A stretch of 64,000 nucleotides of DNA, from contig NC_135167.1 in the NCBI RefSeq assembly GCF_041146795.1, positions 32,789,954 to 32,853,953 of the forward strand, read 5' to 3'. The notes beneath the pieces were generated by a model that made no database searches, was not told the origin of the DNA, and saw nothing but the letters and a program-made list of their open reading frames with translations. Positions 20,809-32,116 of this stretch are shown piece by piece. Numbering within the stretch: the first letter of the stretch is position 1; each line of letters begins with the position of its first letter. The DNA is from Maylandia zebra (taxonomy: Eukaryota; Chordata; Actinopteri; Cichliformes; Cichlidae). Made by a program: the position numbers and the translations under genes.

Positions 20809-23800
20809 ATGGCTGGTAGGTAACTTAAATTCTACTTCTAGTGCTAATATTGTTTAGGTCTGTGACAGTTGTTAAATGAGACATTTTTCAAGGTGTTGTC
20901 CCATAATGTATTCTAGAGAAAGCTGAGATTGTGTGGCTGTGAAAACAGATGTGAAGACAATTTTAAGGGAACTTCCCTAGCATCAGAGAATTTTCATGTT
21001 CCAAAAACACTTTTACTGTTGTCATTGTGTTAGAAAGAAAAAAAGAAGCTGTCTTGCCAAAATACATGTATGGTAGTGCTATATGATACTTTACAATACC
21101 CTATAAAGGCAGCTTATGTAGGAGAGAACATTGTGTCATGATTCATGAGATGAAACATCATTAATTTGCAAATTCTGCAAAAATTTGTATGACCACTAAA
21201 TCACAATAATTAGTTAATACAATACAAACTCAGCTTTCATATTTTAATGTATGATGAATATTTGGATCAATCAGCCTACCTCTAGTGCAGTGGTTCCCAA
21301 AGTTTTTTTGCTAGGCCCCCCTTTGTTTTACAAGAAAAATGCTGCCCCGCGTACGCACGCCCCGCGTACGCACGCACGCACGCACACATCCTACAACCAC
21401 ACACACCAATATTTTGCTCCATTGCGGTTTATTTCATACTTCAAACATCTAGTAAGCAATTAAGCAAATGCAAGTAATCTGCAATAAATTACAGGTAGTA
21501 ATAAAATAAGTCTAACTCTTTTATGCTACCTCCGCACCTACACAGGTATTTTTGAAAACGCAGCTGTTTCGTCCACACGTAAACGGCGTTTCGAATCACC
21601 GAAAACAGAGATTTTTTTAAAACTCCTTTTTTGCGTTTACGTGTGGACGAGGAATACAGAGTTTGTCACACAACGTCAAAGGTATGTGCCTTTTTTCACG
21701 TCATGCTGTGCACCACGTTATTGTTTACATGAGATGAATTGCAGAGTAGCAGATAGAGACAAAATACTGTTAATCTGACTATCGTCAGGTTTTACAGCTT
21801 ACATATACACACGCAGTTACTGTCCCTCTATTTAGAAAGGCAGAGGCGTCACGATGTGATTATTTTACGTGTAGTTGTTTTTTTCCTGTGTAATAATATT
21901 CAACATTGCTATCAATACATTTTTCAAAAAATGTCTCTCTGTGCAAAATGGGTTCAAAAACATAAACAACTGTGGGATATTGTTTGTCGGTGATTTAGAC
22001 AGGGGGAACAAATCGTGGCAGGATCAGCCTGATGTTATTTGTATCCCACTGTAACTTTACTGTATACTAGCTAACATCTCCAAAATGTCAGGAGTAGTTA
22101 GTTATTACAACAAGTGTTTGTGAACTAAAAATCAAGAATGTGGGATACTGTTTGTCCGTCATTTGGAGAGCCCAGCGCGTGCTCCCGACAAAGGGAAAAC
22201 CAATTCTGCAGGGGAGACCTACCTCGGCACTTGTGCAGGTGAAGCCAAAGGAAAGACCACCATATTTCACCATATTCACCATATTTTCTAGTCTTTGGCT
22301 TAGAATGAAGTTGGTTTGGAAACATATTCAGTGATGCTTCATCTCCTGCTTTGCGTTTCTGTAGGCGCCCCGTGCTAGCAGTGTCCAAGCGTTTTGTTTC
22401 CTTTCCCCCCTTTTCACACCGTGCCCCCGCTGCAATGGCTCTGCACTGTCTGTGTAATTTGTGCCAGCCATGTTCCCAGGTATTTCCTCTTGCCCTTTCC
22501 CCACTTGTATTTGTCTTCATGTTCCTTTGCTTCTTGTCGTGATCTCCATCATGCCTCACTCTGTGTTCGGTCCGTCAACCTGCCTAGTTAATTTGTATCT
22601 GTATTTCGTTTTTTCCTTGTTCAGCAATAAAGCTGGTTTTGGAGTTTACATTTCATTTCCTGGAGTCTGCATTTTGGGTCCTTTTCCTGCCTGCCTGCCC
22701 ACAGCCAAAACACCATATATGAGATGGAGGAGATGGCTGCAAAGCTTTTAGGTAGATCCAGCATCTAGTCTATGGTTTATAGGGTTGTACCACACAAGTC
22801 AGTAAAATTGCTTTATGAAACGGTGCCTAGTTGTTAACCTATTTTTGTAACACAGCAACCAGTTGGGAGGTATGGGATCTATCAGGACAAAAACTGAAGT
22901 ACCTTCCTCGGGACCTTCTGGCACCAGTTACTTTGTATACAAGTGTGGATTTGCAGAGGAACAAACTAAAACGTGTCACCGGCATCTCCAAAAACACCAA
23001 CATCACAGAGCTTAATCTGTCCAGGAACAAGATAATCGAGTTTTCTCAAGAAATCTGCAACTTGAAAAATTTACAGACACTCTATATGAATCATAACAAT
23101 GTCAGATCAATTCCAGAAGGAATCTTCCCACATCTTAGAAATTTAAAGTTCCTAAAACTCAGCACCAATCGCCTGGCAAGGCTTCCTTCAGATATAAACC
23201 AGTGTACCAGTCTTACTTACCTGGACCTTTCCAAAAACTGCCTGCAAAACATCGAACCACTAGTTGGGCTACCAAAACTGAGGGAGTTATTGGTTGAGAA
23301 GAATCAGCTTACAGAGCTACCATCCCAGCTTTTCCAGAAAGGTAGCTGTGAGCTGACCAAGTTCAAGGCCATGTGTAATCCACTAAGGTGTCCACCAGAG
23401 GAAGTCTGTGCTGGAGGGGTCATGGACATTCAGAGCTACTTCCTTCAAATGGAGGAGAACCCCAATGCTCACACTACCTGGACAGTTAAAGCAATGTTTC
23501 TGGGCTCTTCCATGGCCGGGAAGTCCACACTCTGCCACAGCCTTAGGGAAGGGAAGCCTGTGGCAGTTGCAATGAAGGATCGGACGGAAGGAATAGATAT
23601 CACTCGGCTATACACCCATGAAGTCCGCTTCCTTCTCTGGGACTTTGCAGGGCAGGAGGAGTACTATCTGACACATCATATCTTTATCACACCAAGAGCA
23701 CTTGTTATCCTCACTGTCAATTTGGCCAGGTGAGACAATTATTGTTTCTTTTTTTTATGGTTATTTTGTTAAATTATATGACTAATAGTCAAATAATATG

Positions 23801-23949
23801 ACTAATGTGACTATAGTTCTTTTGTTGCCCTTCCAGCTATCTAAAAGTTATCTTTCTAAAAGAAATTCTTTCACTAGAAAGTCTTTTTAATGCTTTGCAA
23901 TTGTATATTCAGTCTTTATTTTAGAAAGCAAGGGAAATCTGTGGAAGTT

Positions 23950-24017
<68 letters not shown>

Positions 24018-24692
24018 GCCTGTGTGTATATATATATATACACAGGTTGGTCAGTCTGACTGCTTGGTCTGCCAGTAGCTGGTGTTTTGCGCCTCTGGTA
24101 TCTGGTATTCTTGCCCATGCTCATGTATTGACCCATGTGTCAGTTGGAGGGGACCGGTCCTTGAGGATCAGAACTGTCCGGCCTTCGGTTAGCCATTTTT
24201 ATTGTTCCCTTGGTAACCGGCTACGGGGGGGGGGGGGGGGGGGGGGGGGGGTCCAGGTTTCAAGCTTGGCCATGATCCTATCTTGATCTCAACGATCCTT
24301 CTCCTATCGCACTTGGGGCTTGGTACCCAATCTCGGGTGGGGGTGATGAAATCTCCCCCCTGACCTGGCATCCTGGCTCCCCCTTGCCGTAGCATTTATG
24401 TTGTACCTCATCAATCTCTAGCTGTGAGAGCAGTCCCTTCTTTCGAATGTTGGAACAGTTGTGGATGTTGGGTATCGAAGAATCCATAGGTCCCTCATCC
24501 TATTCATGTAACCCCTTCCGCCAGGGTTACTTGCGTAGTAGCATTCCAACTACGCCTTGTTTTCGTCTCTTGCCCACCAATGCCTTCTTGTTCCAGTAGC
24601 CCACTTCTTGTCAGGGTGCCCTGTTTCCTCGACACCTGACGCAGTGCATGCCTCCATATTTATCTGTCTCGCTCATGTCTGCGGTAGGCTTG

Positions 24693-24772
<80 letters not shown>

Positions 24773-27700
24773 TAGTTATCTAGGTGACAGCAGCAGTGGA
24801 TATTTTCAATATTCACATGGCTGCCATATGTCGCTTAGTTTATGAATGTTGTACTTACAGCTTCAAAAAAAACCCCTACTTTTTCAGTCAAGAAACAGTT
24901 TTTTTTAATGTGCTTTATGACCAAACACCTTCCACCCTACTGATATTTACTTGAACAAAAACTATACATTGAGTTTAGTGCTAGTTAGCCAAGATATGAC
25001 AAATGTGAAATTAATATTTGTGTATGCCAGTTATCGAGCAGCAGCATTCTGACATTATGTGTAAGTACCAATGACACCCAGCATCTTAGAGACCAATAGC
25101 AAAAAAAAAAGACAATAATGATTCTGATTTTCTATCAGCTATAGCACTGTAGACCCAGAGTCTTTCAAAGACCAGATTTGGTTCTGGTTAAACAACATAC
25201 AGCTACGTGTGCCAAATGCAGTGGTCATGCTTGTGGGAACACATTGTGATCAGTGCAGAGACCTGGAAGAGGTAATGGAGAAGAAGAAAGACATTGATGG
25301 GAAGATTAACATAATGCTGGTAAACAGAAAGATGGTTTTAAAGTACCAGAAGAAAAATCTGGAAGAAAATACAGACCCATTTCTCTACATGGATCAAGTG
25401 GATGAGATTGATTCCCTTTTAGAATACAGTTTGAAGGTAATGATTGGTATGATTAAAATATACCATTTTAAATGCCACACAGGCCCAGTGGGGTGTTACT
25501 GTGGATGCAGAACCTTTTACAGTTTTCCTTTACCTTCCCTTCAGGTGTTGGATCTTCTAACTCTTGACTGCACAAAGACTCAGGATATTGTAAGATTCAG
25601 AAGTCATATTTTGAAATGCATTCAATCAGAAAGCGCTTTCCTGTGTTCTGAGACCATCTTACCACAAAGTTATGAAGAAGTGGAACAAGCCATCCAAAAC
25701 CTTGTTACACTAGAACAGATTCCTCAACATGGTAAGTCCAGTTAATGACTGTGCACTTTATTTAAGTAACACGGAGAAGTTGTTTTTGCTTTGTAATAAA
25801 AAGTATCCATTTTCTATGTCAGGTATTGTTCTACTTGAAGAACTCTGTGATTTAATAATGAACCATGTAACACAGAGCAGAGAGCACCTCCACTCCATAT
25901 TGCAATTCCTCTTGCGATATCTGCACAGAATTGGGGTTATTATTTGGTATGAAGATATTGATGTACTAAGTGACCATGTGTTTATCCAGCCTTCATTCCT
26001 CATTTCTATGTTCAAGGTCAGTGGCTGTTTTTCTTTTTTCAGACCTATGTATGCACACACTACCCTTTCGAAGTACAATGGTTTCCTTTACAAGCATTAA
26101 TGTGAAGATTCCTGGTAGTGTCGCTTCCACTTTAATTTTAATTCCAAACAAATTACCAATAAATATAATGTATACATGGATCAGAATGCAGTTAGGTTAA
26201 GACCAAAAAATAGCACTGGCCACGGTCAAACAAGCAGCTACACTCTTTTGATCCCTTTGCCTGAAGATTTCCACAGAATTTACAAACTACACTAAACTAC
26301 TGTTACCACAGTTTCTCCTAACTTACTCTCCTAACTGCTTTCTGTGATTGCAGACCATTGTGAGACATGACCTGGTGCAGCAGCTTGAGAGAATCTCAAG
26401 AGATCTACTCATGCAAGAAGGAGCTCTGATGAAACAAAGGTTCATCTGGGTGGAGGACTTGCGGTGCAGAGGCACCCTGCACAATGCAGCCCTGCGCATC
26501 TTAGTCCGGAGGGAGTTAGAGAAACTGGTCATAGATGATGATGATTTGGTCAGAGAGGTAGTAGGTAACAAAAAGGAGGAAGGCATAATTCTCACCCTGT
26601 TGCAGCACTTTGAGGTTTGCCTCCCAACTCTTGTCAGAAGCCCCATGAACCCCCAAGCACCAGACTTCATCCCAGGAGAAAATCACTGGGAGTCAGTCAG
26701 GGAGTCAAAGAGAGACCCTGATGGAGCTTGCCTCTTCCCCATCTATCTGAAGGATGACCTCATAGTATGTCAGAAATGGGGTGAGAACAAGCAGGATGAT
26801 GTCAGAGTGCATGTGTACGTCCTTCCTGAGGTTCCACATGGCTTCTTTCACAGGTAGCTTGGAAAAAATTTAATTGTTTGTCACCTTTTATAACAGGGGT
26901 AGGCAACTCCAGGCCTCAAGTGACAGTGTCCTACAGGTTTTAGATGTGTCCTTGATCCCACACAGCTGCTAAATGACCTCCTCAACATGTCTTGAAGTTC
27001 TCCAGAGGCCTGGTAATGAACTTATCATTTGATTCAGGTGTTTTGACCCCGCCTACACCCTTTACAATCACAGGTCAAGGATGACCCTTGGTTTGACCAC
27101 TCGTCCTGATCTGGTGGTCAGGGCAGGGCTAGTGTCCATGGTTGGTGTTGCAGTGTCTCTAGATGGCGACAAGGGCTCTGCTTGTTGTTGAGCTGCACTA
27201 TCAGGCTGGCTTATCAGATCGGGTGCTGGTGCTGAAGGTGCTGGTCACGCCTTAGCGCCTCTCAGGTGTCGTCAGTTACGCCGACGTCTGCCCCTCGCCA
27301 GTGCGGATCACAAAAGAGCGGGCAGTCTCTGCAGGTCGGATGATGACAGCCGGTTTCCAACTTCTGGACTCATCCTGAAAGCAGATGTGCTCCCTCTGCG
27401 CTGCATTTGTAGTATCGCCTCTGGTGCTCTTCTCTTTCCATCCGTGTTTTTTGCACCACCGTCTGGCTTACGACGCGGGGTACCAACTGGTATACGGTGA
27501 TGGGAAGCACTGAGCGCAGACATCGACTCATGAGGAGCTGCGCGGGTGATCTGAAGCCGTCGACTGGTGTGTTCCTTTGCTCCAATAGAGACAGGTAGGG
27601 ATCTATTCCCTGAGCATGAGCTTTATCCAGAATTGCTTTGGCCGTTTTGACTGTTCTTTCGGCAAGGCCATTATTTTGTGGGTACAAAGGGCTTGAGGTT

Positions 27701-30242
27701 GTGTGGACAAAGTCCCATGTGACTGCGAAGTCCTTGAACTCTCGAGAGCTGTACTGTGGGCCGTTATCTGAGATAAGCTTCTCTGGTATACCGTGTCTGG
27801 CGAATATGGCCTTGAGCTTTTTGATGACGGACCCTGCGGTGGTGGAGAATAGCCTTTCGACCTCAAAGAAGTGGCTGTAATAGTCCACAACTACTAAATA
27901 GTCTCGTCCACGCCATGTGAAGAGGTCTGAGGCCACAGCCTGCCATGGTCTCTCAGGAATCTGTTGTGTAACGAGAGGTTCTTTAGGGTTCGCTGCACAC
28001 CTCTCCTAACATATGAAACAGTTTTCCACTGTGGCAGCAATGTCCTTGCCCATGCCTGGCCAGAAGAGGGTGTCCCTCGCTCTCTGCTTACTCCTCTCAA
28101 TCCCCATGTGCCCAGTGTGGATTCTCTCCAGCATATTGTTTCTTAGGGCTGTTGGCACTGTGATTTTGTCACCTTTAAAGATGATGCCATGGAAGTGTGA
28201 AATTTCATCTCTGAAATTCCAGAAGTCCTAAAGGATATGGGGGCATTTTTTCCTGTCCTCAGGCCAGCCATCATGCACGGTTTACTTCAGAAGGGTGAGC
28301 TGCGGGTCGCATGCTGTCGCAGCCTGTATCTCTGAGAGCTTTTGGTCACTTACTGGGAGGCTGTTTATCACTGAGTGGACCTGATCCTCCATGCCTTTGC
28401 TCAGCGTGCTGTCTTGGTCGAGCAATGGTTTCCTGGACATGTCGTATCTCTGCAGCTGTAACAGCATGTGCTGCAGACGAGCAGGGGCTACGGAGATTGG
28501 CTTCTTCAATATGTGCTCCAACGGCTTGTGGTCTGACTCGACGATAACTCTTCTGCCGTACATGTAGGTGTGGAAGCGCTTGCATCCAAACAACACTGCA
28601 AAGAGTTCTTTTTCAATCTGTGCATAGTTAACCTCTGTCGGGGTCAGTGTCTTTGAAGCATATGCTATTGGATGTCCGTCCTGCATCAACACAGCTCCCA
28701 AGCCATACTTTGATGCATCTACCTGTAGGCATAGCTCCTTGGTCGTGTCGTAGTATGCCAGTATGGGGCCTGGTTCCCTGGTTATGAGATCCTTTATTTG
28801 CTGGAAGACTCTGTCATGATTCTGATCCCAGACGAACTCAGAGTCTTGCTTGAGCAGCTGACACAGCGGTGCGTTCATTTCTGATAGTCGTGGTGCGAAT
28901 CTGGACAGGTAGTTCGGCATACCAAGAATTGTCTCAAGCTCATTCTTATTCTCAGGAGGTGGCATGTCCTTGAATTTCTGTAGTTTCTTTGGGTCTGGCT
29001 GGATGCCCTCCCGGGTGAGTTTGTGTCCAAAGTAACTCACTTCTGTGGCCCCTATGACACATTTCTCTGGATCGAGACGCACTCCTCGCTCCCTTGTGCG
29101 CTCAAGCATGGCACGGAGGTTCTCGTCGTGTTCCTCCTTTGTCTTGCCAAACACTAGGATGTCATCCACGATGGCTGCCACCCCATTGAGCCCTTCATAT
29201 GTCTCATTGATTTTCCTTTGGAAAATGTCCTGTGGTGATATTATGCCAAAGGGAAAGCGCAGAAAGCAGTACCTGTTTTGTGCGATTTCATAGGAACGTG
29301 CAATGTCTATGCCTTTTTCTAGAGTCAAATCTGACCCTTGGCTCAGCAGCTTTTCTTTGACTTGTGGGAAACTGGTTGCAAAGACAATCCTGTCTTGGAC
29401 CATTTCATCACAGTTAACATAGCCACACTGCTTGACGAGTAGCTTTAATTAACTCTGTCACAAAGTGTTCGAATGACTCTCCTTCGCCTTGGAGTCTTTC
29501 ATTAAATTTGTATCTGGCAAAAACGGTGTTCGTTTTCAGCATGAGGTACTGTTCAAACCTGTCAAGATAGGTGGTCAGCCTTTTAGCTTCTTCATCAGAC
29601 AGCTGCCATGTGTTATAAATGTCTCTGCCTCTTTTTCCTACCCACAGAAGAAGATAGCTGCACTGGGTCTCCTCGGGCTTGCCACTTAGCGGGCCGCTAA
29701 ACATTAGCTTCACATGTTGCACAAACCTTTGCCAGGCATCGGGAAGAGTAGCTGAATCCCAGTCCATTCGTGGTGCAGGAACTCCCGACGAATCCATTTC
29801 GCGGTGTCAAAGGGCGTTTAGTTCGAATTACTCTGACACCATGTAATATTCTGTTCTTTGACTTATGAATAATATATTCTTAAACTGCTTCGTGAGTCTC
29901 CATCTTCTTTATTTACCACTCGCTCGGTACAACATAACACACCTCCACTTCCGTAACCCGCCCCACTGCCACTACGGCAAACCCCAAGGGACAATAAGCA
30001 CGAAGTGCAAACATTATAAACAATACAACAGTGTTATCTAAAATCTGCAGGACACTAGCACTTAAGGCCTGGAGTTGCCCAGCCCAATCTGTAAGATAAG
30101 TATATTTTCAATTGTATGTTGGTTTTCACAATTTTCAAGGCAGAGTCTATATAAAAGACTCAAATATGTACAATGAAATTCACAGACACCACTAGCACCA
30201 CAAAAAGCTCATTCAATAAGCTACAGAGAAGATGTATTGTGT

Positions 30243-30317
<75 letters not shown>

Positions 30318-32116
30318 GGCACACTTTTACATTTACACTTTCTTTGTAAATTTCTTCAGTTTCCAATGTTTTCATTGATTTATAATTCTATTTTTTTTTC
30401 TTATTCTTACTCCACTCAAAAACCTCATGAACCATAAATCTTCTGATCTCTCATGGTTGCCACATGTAACCCTTAGACTGATCATTAAGACGTGCTCTCT
30501 TTACTCGACTCACTGGGTGGGAAAGGAGCAGTGTCTCCTCTGCTGTGGAAACAGACTTGCTCTGTTTAGACAGGGGGACAACAATGGAGATTCCTTTATA
30601 GAGATACGCTGCCGAAGACCTGAGAAGGATGAAGGTAAAAAAAAAATCTGTGGTGTCTTTTGTTTTAGGACCAAAAAGAGCTCGACAGCAACAGTAGAAC
30701 TACATGTAGCTCATTTCTTTTCTTAGAGTTTCGGCAGATGTGGGATCTGATCTTGGCAGTGATGTCCAAGCTGTTTGTGCTGTCAAGGCAGTGGCCAGGA
30801 CTGACCCAGCAGGTACACACTCCCTGTCCAGAGAGAGGCTGTCTGCATTATTTTACCTGGAGGGACTGGCAGGAACTGAACAACACCAACCTTTACAGTC
30901 TGTAAGTGTTGTATCTCTTAAGACTTCATCCCTGATGGCTTTTCAGAATCTAGACTACAGGGAGTGCAGAATTATTAGGGAAATGAGTATTTTGTCCACA
31001 TCATCCTCTTCATGCATGTTGTCTTACTCCAAGCTGTATAGGCTCAAAAGCCTACTACCAATTAAGCATATTAGGTGATGTGCATCTCTGTAATGAGAAG
31101 GGGTGTGGTCTAATGACATCAACACCCTATATCAGGTGTGCATAATTATTAGGCAACATTCTTTCCTTTGGCAAAATGGGTCAAAAGAAGGACTTGACAG
31201 GCTCAGAAAAGTCAAAAATAGTGAGATATCTTGCAGAGGGATGCAGCAGTCTCAAAATTGCAAAGCTTCTGAAGCATGATCATCGAACAATCAAGCGTTT
31301 CATTCAAAATAGTCAACAGGGTCGCAAGAAGCGTGTGGAAAAACCAAGGCGCAAAATAACTGTCCATGAACTGAGAAATGTCAAGCGTGCAGCTGCCAAG
31401 ATGCCACTTGCCACCAGTTTGGCCATATTTCAGAGCTGCAACATCACTGGAGTGCCCAAAAGCACAAGGTGTGCAATACTCAGAGACATGGCCAAGGTAA
31501 GAAAGGCTGAAAGATGACCACCACTGAACAAGACACACAAGCTGAAACGTCAAGACTGGGCCAAGAAATATCTCAAGACTGATTTTTCTAAGGTTTTATG
31601 GACTGATGAAATGAGAGTGAGTCTTGATGGGCCAGATGGATGGGCCTGTGGCTGGATTGGTAAAGGGCAGAGAGCTCCAGTCCGACTCAGCTTGTTTCTG
31701 ATTTTTATGAGGCGAAAGTGGTGTGTAAGTCTTCTGATGTACTAGCAATGGTCAGAATTCCAATGTTCCGTGCCCTCAGACTTTTACCATTAGCATCGGT
31801 GCTAAAACAAATTACTGTTAGCTTGTAACAGATAGCACACAGAACTAGAATTAACTTGTTTTTCTCCTCCCCCTGTTTTATTATGTATTTTCATCTGGTT
31901 ATTGTTTATATCTCTTTATTTTTTACAGTGTGAAGGAGGAAAAATTAGTTTGCCAGGGAGGCCATACACGACGAATGGAATTCATTTTTCCAAAAGGTAA
32001 ATTGATGTCTTCTTTATTCTGTAAAATAAAGGGGAAAATACAACAACAACATGTGCATTGTTTATATTGTTATTAATCACCACTGTGTTTTCTCTAAAGC
32101 TGCCACTTCGCAGTGA
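20809..32116 (+). CDS. LRR-Roc-COR (ROCO) protein, MFHAS1-like
   Basis: Ten exons (20809-20815, 22856-23729, 25139-25436, 25545-25731, 25823-26016, 26354-26853, 30477-30634, 30727-30901, 31929-31996, 32100-32116) join in phase to 825 residues. Exon 1 encodes only MA plus one base. Residues 6 to about 165 are leucine-rich repeats (LDLSKNCL, LNLSRNKI). A Roc GTPase domain follows: P-loop GSSMAGKS (about 219-226), DxxG in DFAGQEEYY (about 265), and VGTHCD in place of the NKxD box. Then comes a COR domain and a C-terminal region (GFFHR, HWVGKEQCLLCCGNRLALF, CLHYFTWRDWQEL). No kinase domain is present, as in MFHAS1, which modulates Toll-like-receptor and inflammatory signalling. It is shorter than MFHAS1 (about 1050 residues) and divided into many exons, so it is probably a paralogue. 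The small exons 1, 9 and 10 are predicted from phase and splice sites. Confidence 0.85.
21287..21660. mobile_element. hAT-like non-autonomous element fragment in ROCO intron 1
   Basis: cagtggttcccaaagttttt and tttgctaggcccccctttg resemble hAT (Charlie-type) termini. An inverted pair, cgtccacacgtaaacg (near 21571) and cgtttacgtgtggacg (near 21635), lies inside. The opposite terminus is not visible, so limits are uncertain. A CACG/CGCA-rich run occurs at 21350-21385. Confidence 0.4.
22480..22711 (+). mobile_element. LTR 3' fragment in ROCO intron 1
   Basis: Contains a poly(A) signal in cagcaataaagctggttttg followed by ggagtctgcattttgggtcc and ends near cacagccaaaaca, the same layout as the 3' part of the solo LTR at 18601-19187 on its minus strand. 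The 5' limit is unclear. Confidence 0.45.
23951..24016. repeat. (AT)n/(AC)n microsatellite in ROCO intron 2
   Basis: Long AT run passing into acacacac. A second short tata tract lies at 24026-24040. Confidence 0.95.
24225..24251. repeat. Poly-G tract in ROCO intron 2
   Basis: About 26 consecutive G bases after ggctac. Such a run on the sense strand of an intron could form G-quadruplex structure, and its length in the assembly may be unreliable. Confidence 0.9.
24689..24771. repeat. (GT)n microsatellite in ROCO intron 2
   Basis: About 40 GT units. The long valine/cysteine frames across it are artefacts. Confidence 0.98.
26895..27055 (+). mobile_element. Left part of a small inverted-repeat element (MITE) split by a gypsy insertion
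   Basis: aggggtaggcaactccaggc, then cagtgtcctacaggttttag, are mirrored by the inverse of 30037-30085. The intervening text (cctcctcaacatgtcttgaa, agaggcctggtaatgaac) matches what I remember of an abundant short fish MITE that normally has both ends within about 230 bp. Here the two ends are 3 kb apart because a retroelement lies between them. Confidence 0.7.
27370..27936 (-). pseudogene. Gypsy integrase fragment
   Basis: Integrase core with Asp in VVVDYYSHFFEV, Asp in LISDNGPQYSS and Glu in NNGLAERTVKTAK. The zinc-binding N-terminus is in broken frames between 27937 and 28281. Sequence from 27056 to 27370 is the degraded pol 3' end. It lies antisense in ROCO intron 6. Confidence 0.75.
28282..29403 (-). 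pseudogene. Gypsy pol fragment: partial RT plus RNase H
   Basis: The frame begins with gag tail (MVQDRIVFATSF) and jumps near 29283 into the RT domain (FPFGIISPQDIFQ, then IVDDILVFG with the catalytic Asp pair), showing an internal deletion of protease and the RT N-terminus. An RNase H region (LCLQVDASKYGLGAVL, IEKELFAVLFGCKRF) follows. The fusion is a deletion product and not a functional polyprotein. Confidence 0.8.
29414..29797 (-). pseudogene. Gypsy gag-like fragment
   Basis: A frame starting MDSSGVPAPRMDWDS includes WQRFVQHVKLMFSG and LLWVGKRGRDIYNTW, typical of gag of fish gypsy elements. It ends after a frameshift near 29435; the gag reading continues in another frame at the start of 28282-29403. 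No zinc knuckle is retained. Confidence 0.7.
29842..30036 (-). repeat. 5' LTR of the gypsy element
   Basis: On the minus strand this block contains gtaaataaagaagatgg (poly(A) signal) and ends in attaca, immediately before tggtgtcagag (29841-29831), a plausible primer-binding site. The outer limit is set by the resumption of MITE sequence at about 30037. No matching LTR was found near 27056. Confidence 0.6.
30037..30085 (+). mobile_element. Right part of the split MITE
   Basis: ctaaaatctgcaggacacta and ggcctggagttgcccagccc form the inverted partner of 26895-26945. Its separation from the left part marks the gypsy insertion. Confidence 0.7.
30246..30315. repeat. (AT)n microsatellite in ROCO intron 6
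   Basis: About 35 uninterrupted AT units shortly upstream of exon 7. Confidence 0.98.
30958..31690 (+). pseudogene. Truncated Tc1/mariner (DD37E type) copy in ROCO intron 8
   Basis: Starts with the terminal sequence cagggagtgcagaattatta after a TA and encodes the N-terminal DNA-binding half of the transposase ([20 protein letters not shown]...). It stops at a TGA at 31515-31517 and is cut off about 31690, after cagtccgactcag. The same sequence continues in the intact copy at 42554-44116. The catalytic half and right terminus are absent, so it cannot act alone. Confidence 0.92.

Larger units (their letters stand above)
27056..30036 (-). mobile_element. Ty3/gypsy-type LTR retrotransposon, degraded, nested in the MITE
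   Basis: Reading leftward on the minus strand: one LTR (30036-29842), a presumed primer-binding site, a gag-like frame, an RT-RNase H frame and an integrase frame. The protease and N-terminal RT are missing, frames are broken in several places, and no second LTR is recognisable at the left edge. The element sits inside intron 6 of the ROCO gene, antisense to it. It is not capable of autonomous movement. Confidence 0.85.

Noticed and set aside
22125..22559. 144-codon minus-strand frame in ROCO intron 1
   Set aside because: No recognisable domain; it spans repeat-derived sequence and lies antisense between two well-supported ROCO exons.
24060..24550. Possible LINE-derived coding fragment on the minus strand in ROCO intron 2 (LLSQLEIDEVQ region)
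   Set aside because: It vaguely resembles retroelement text, but I could not tie it to a family or find catalytic motifs.
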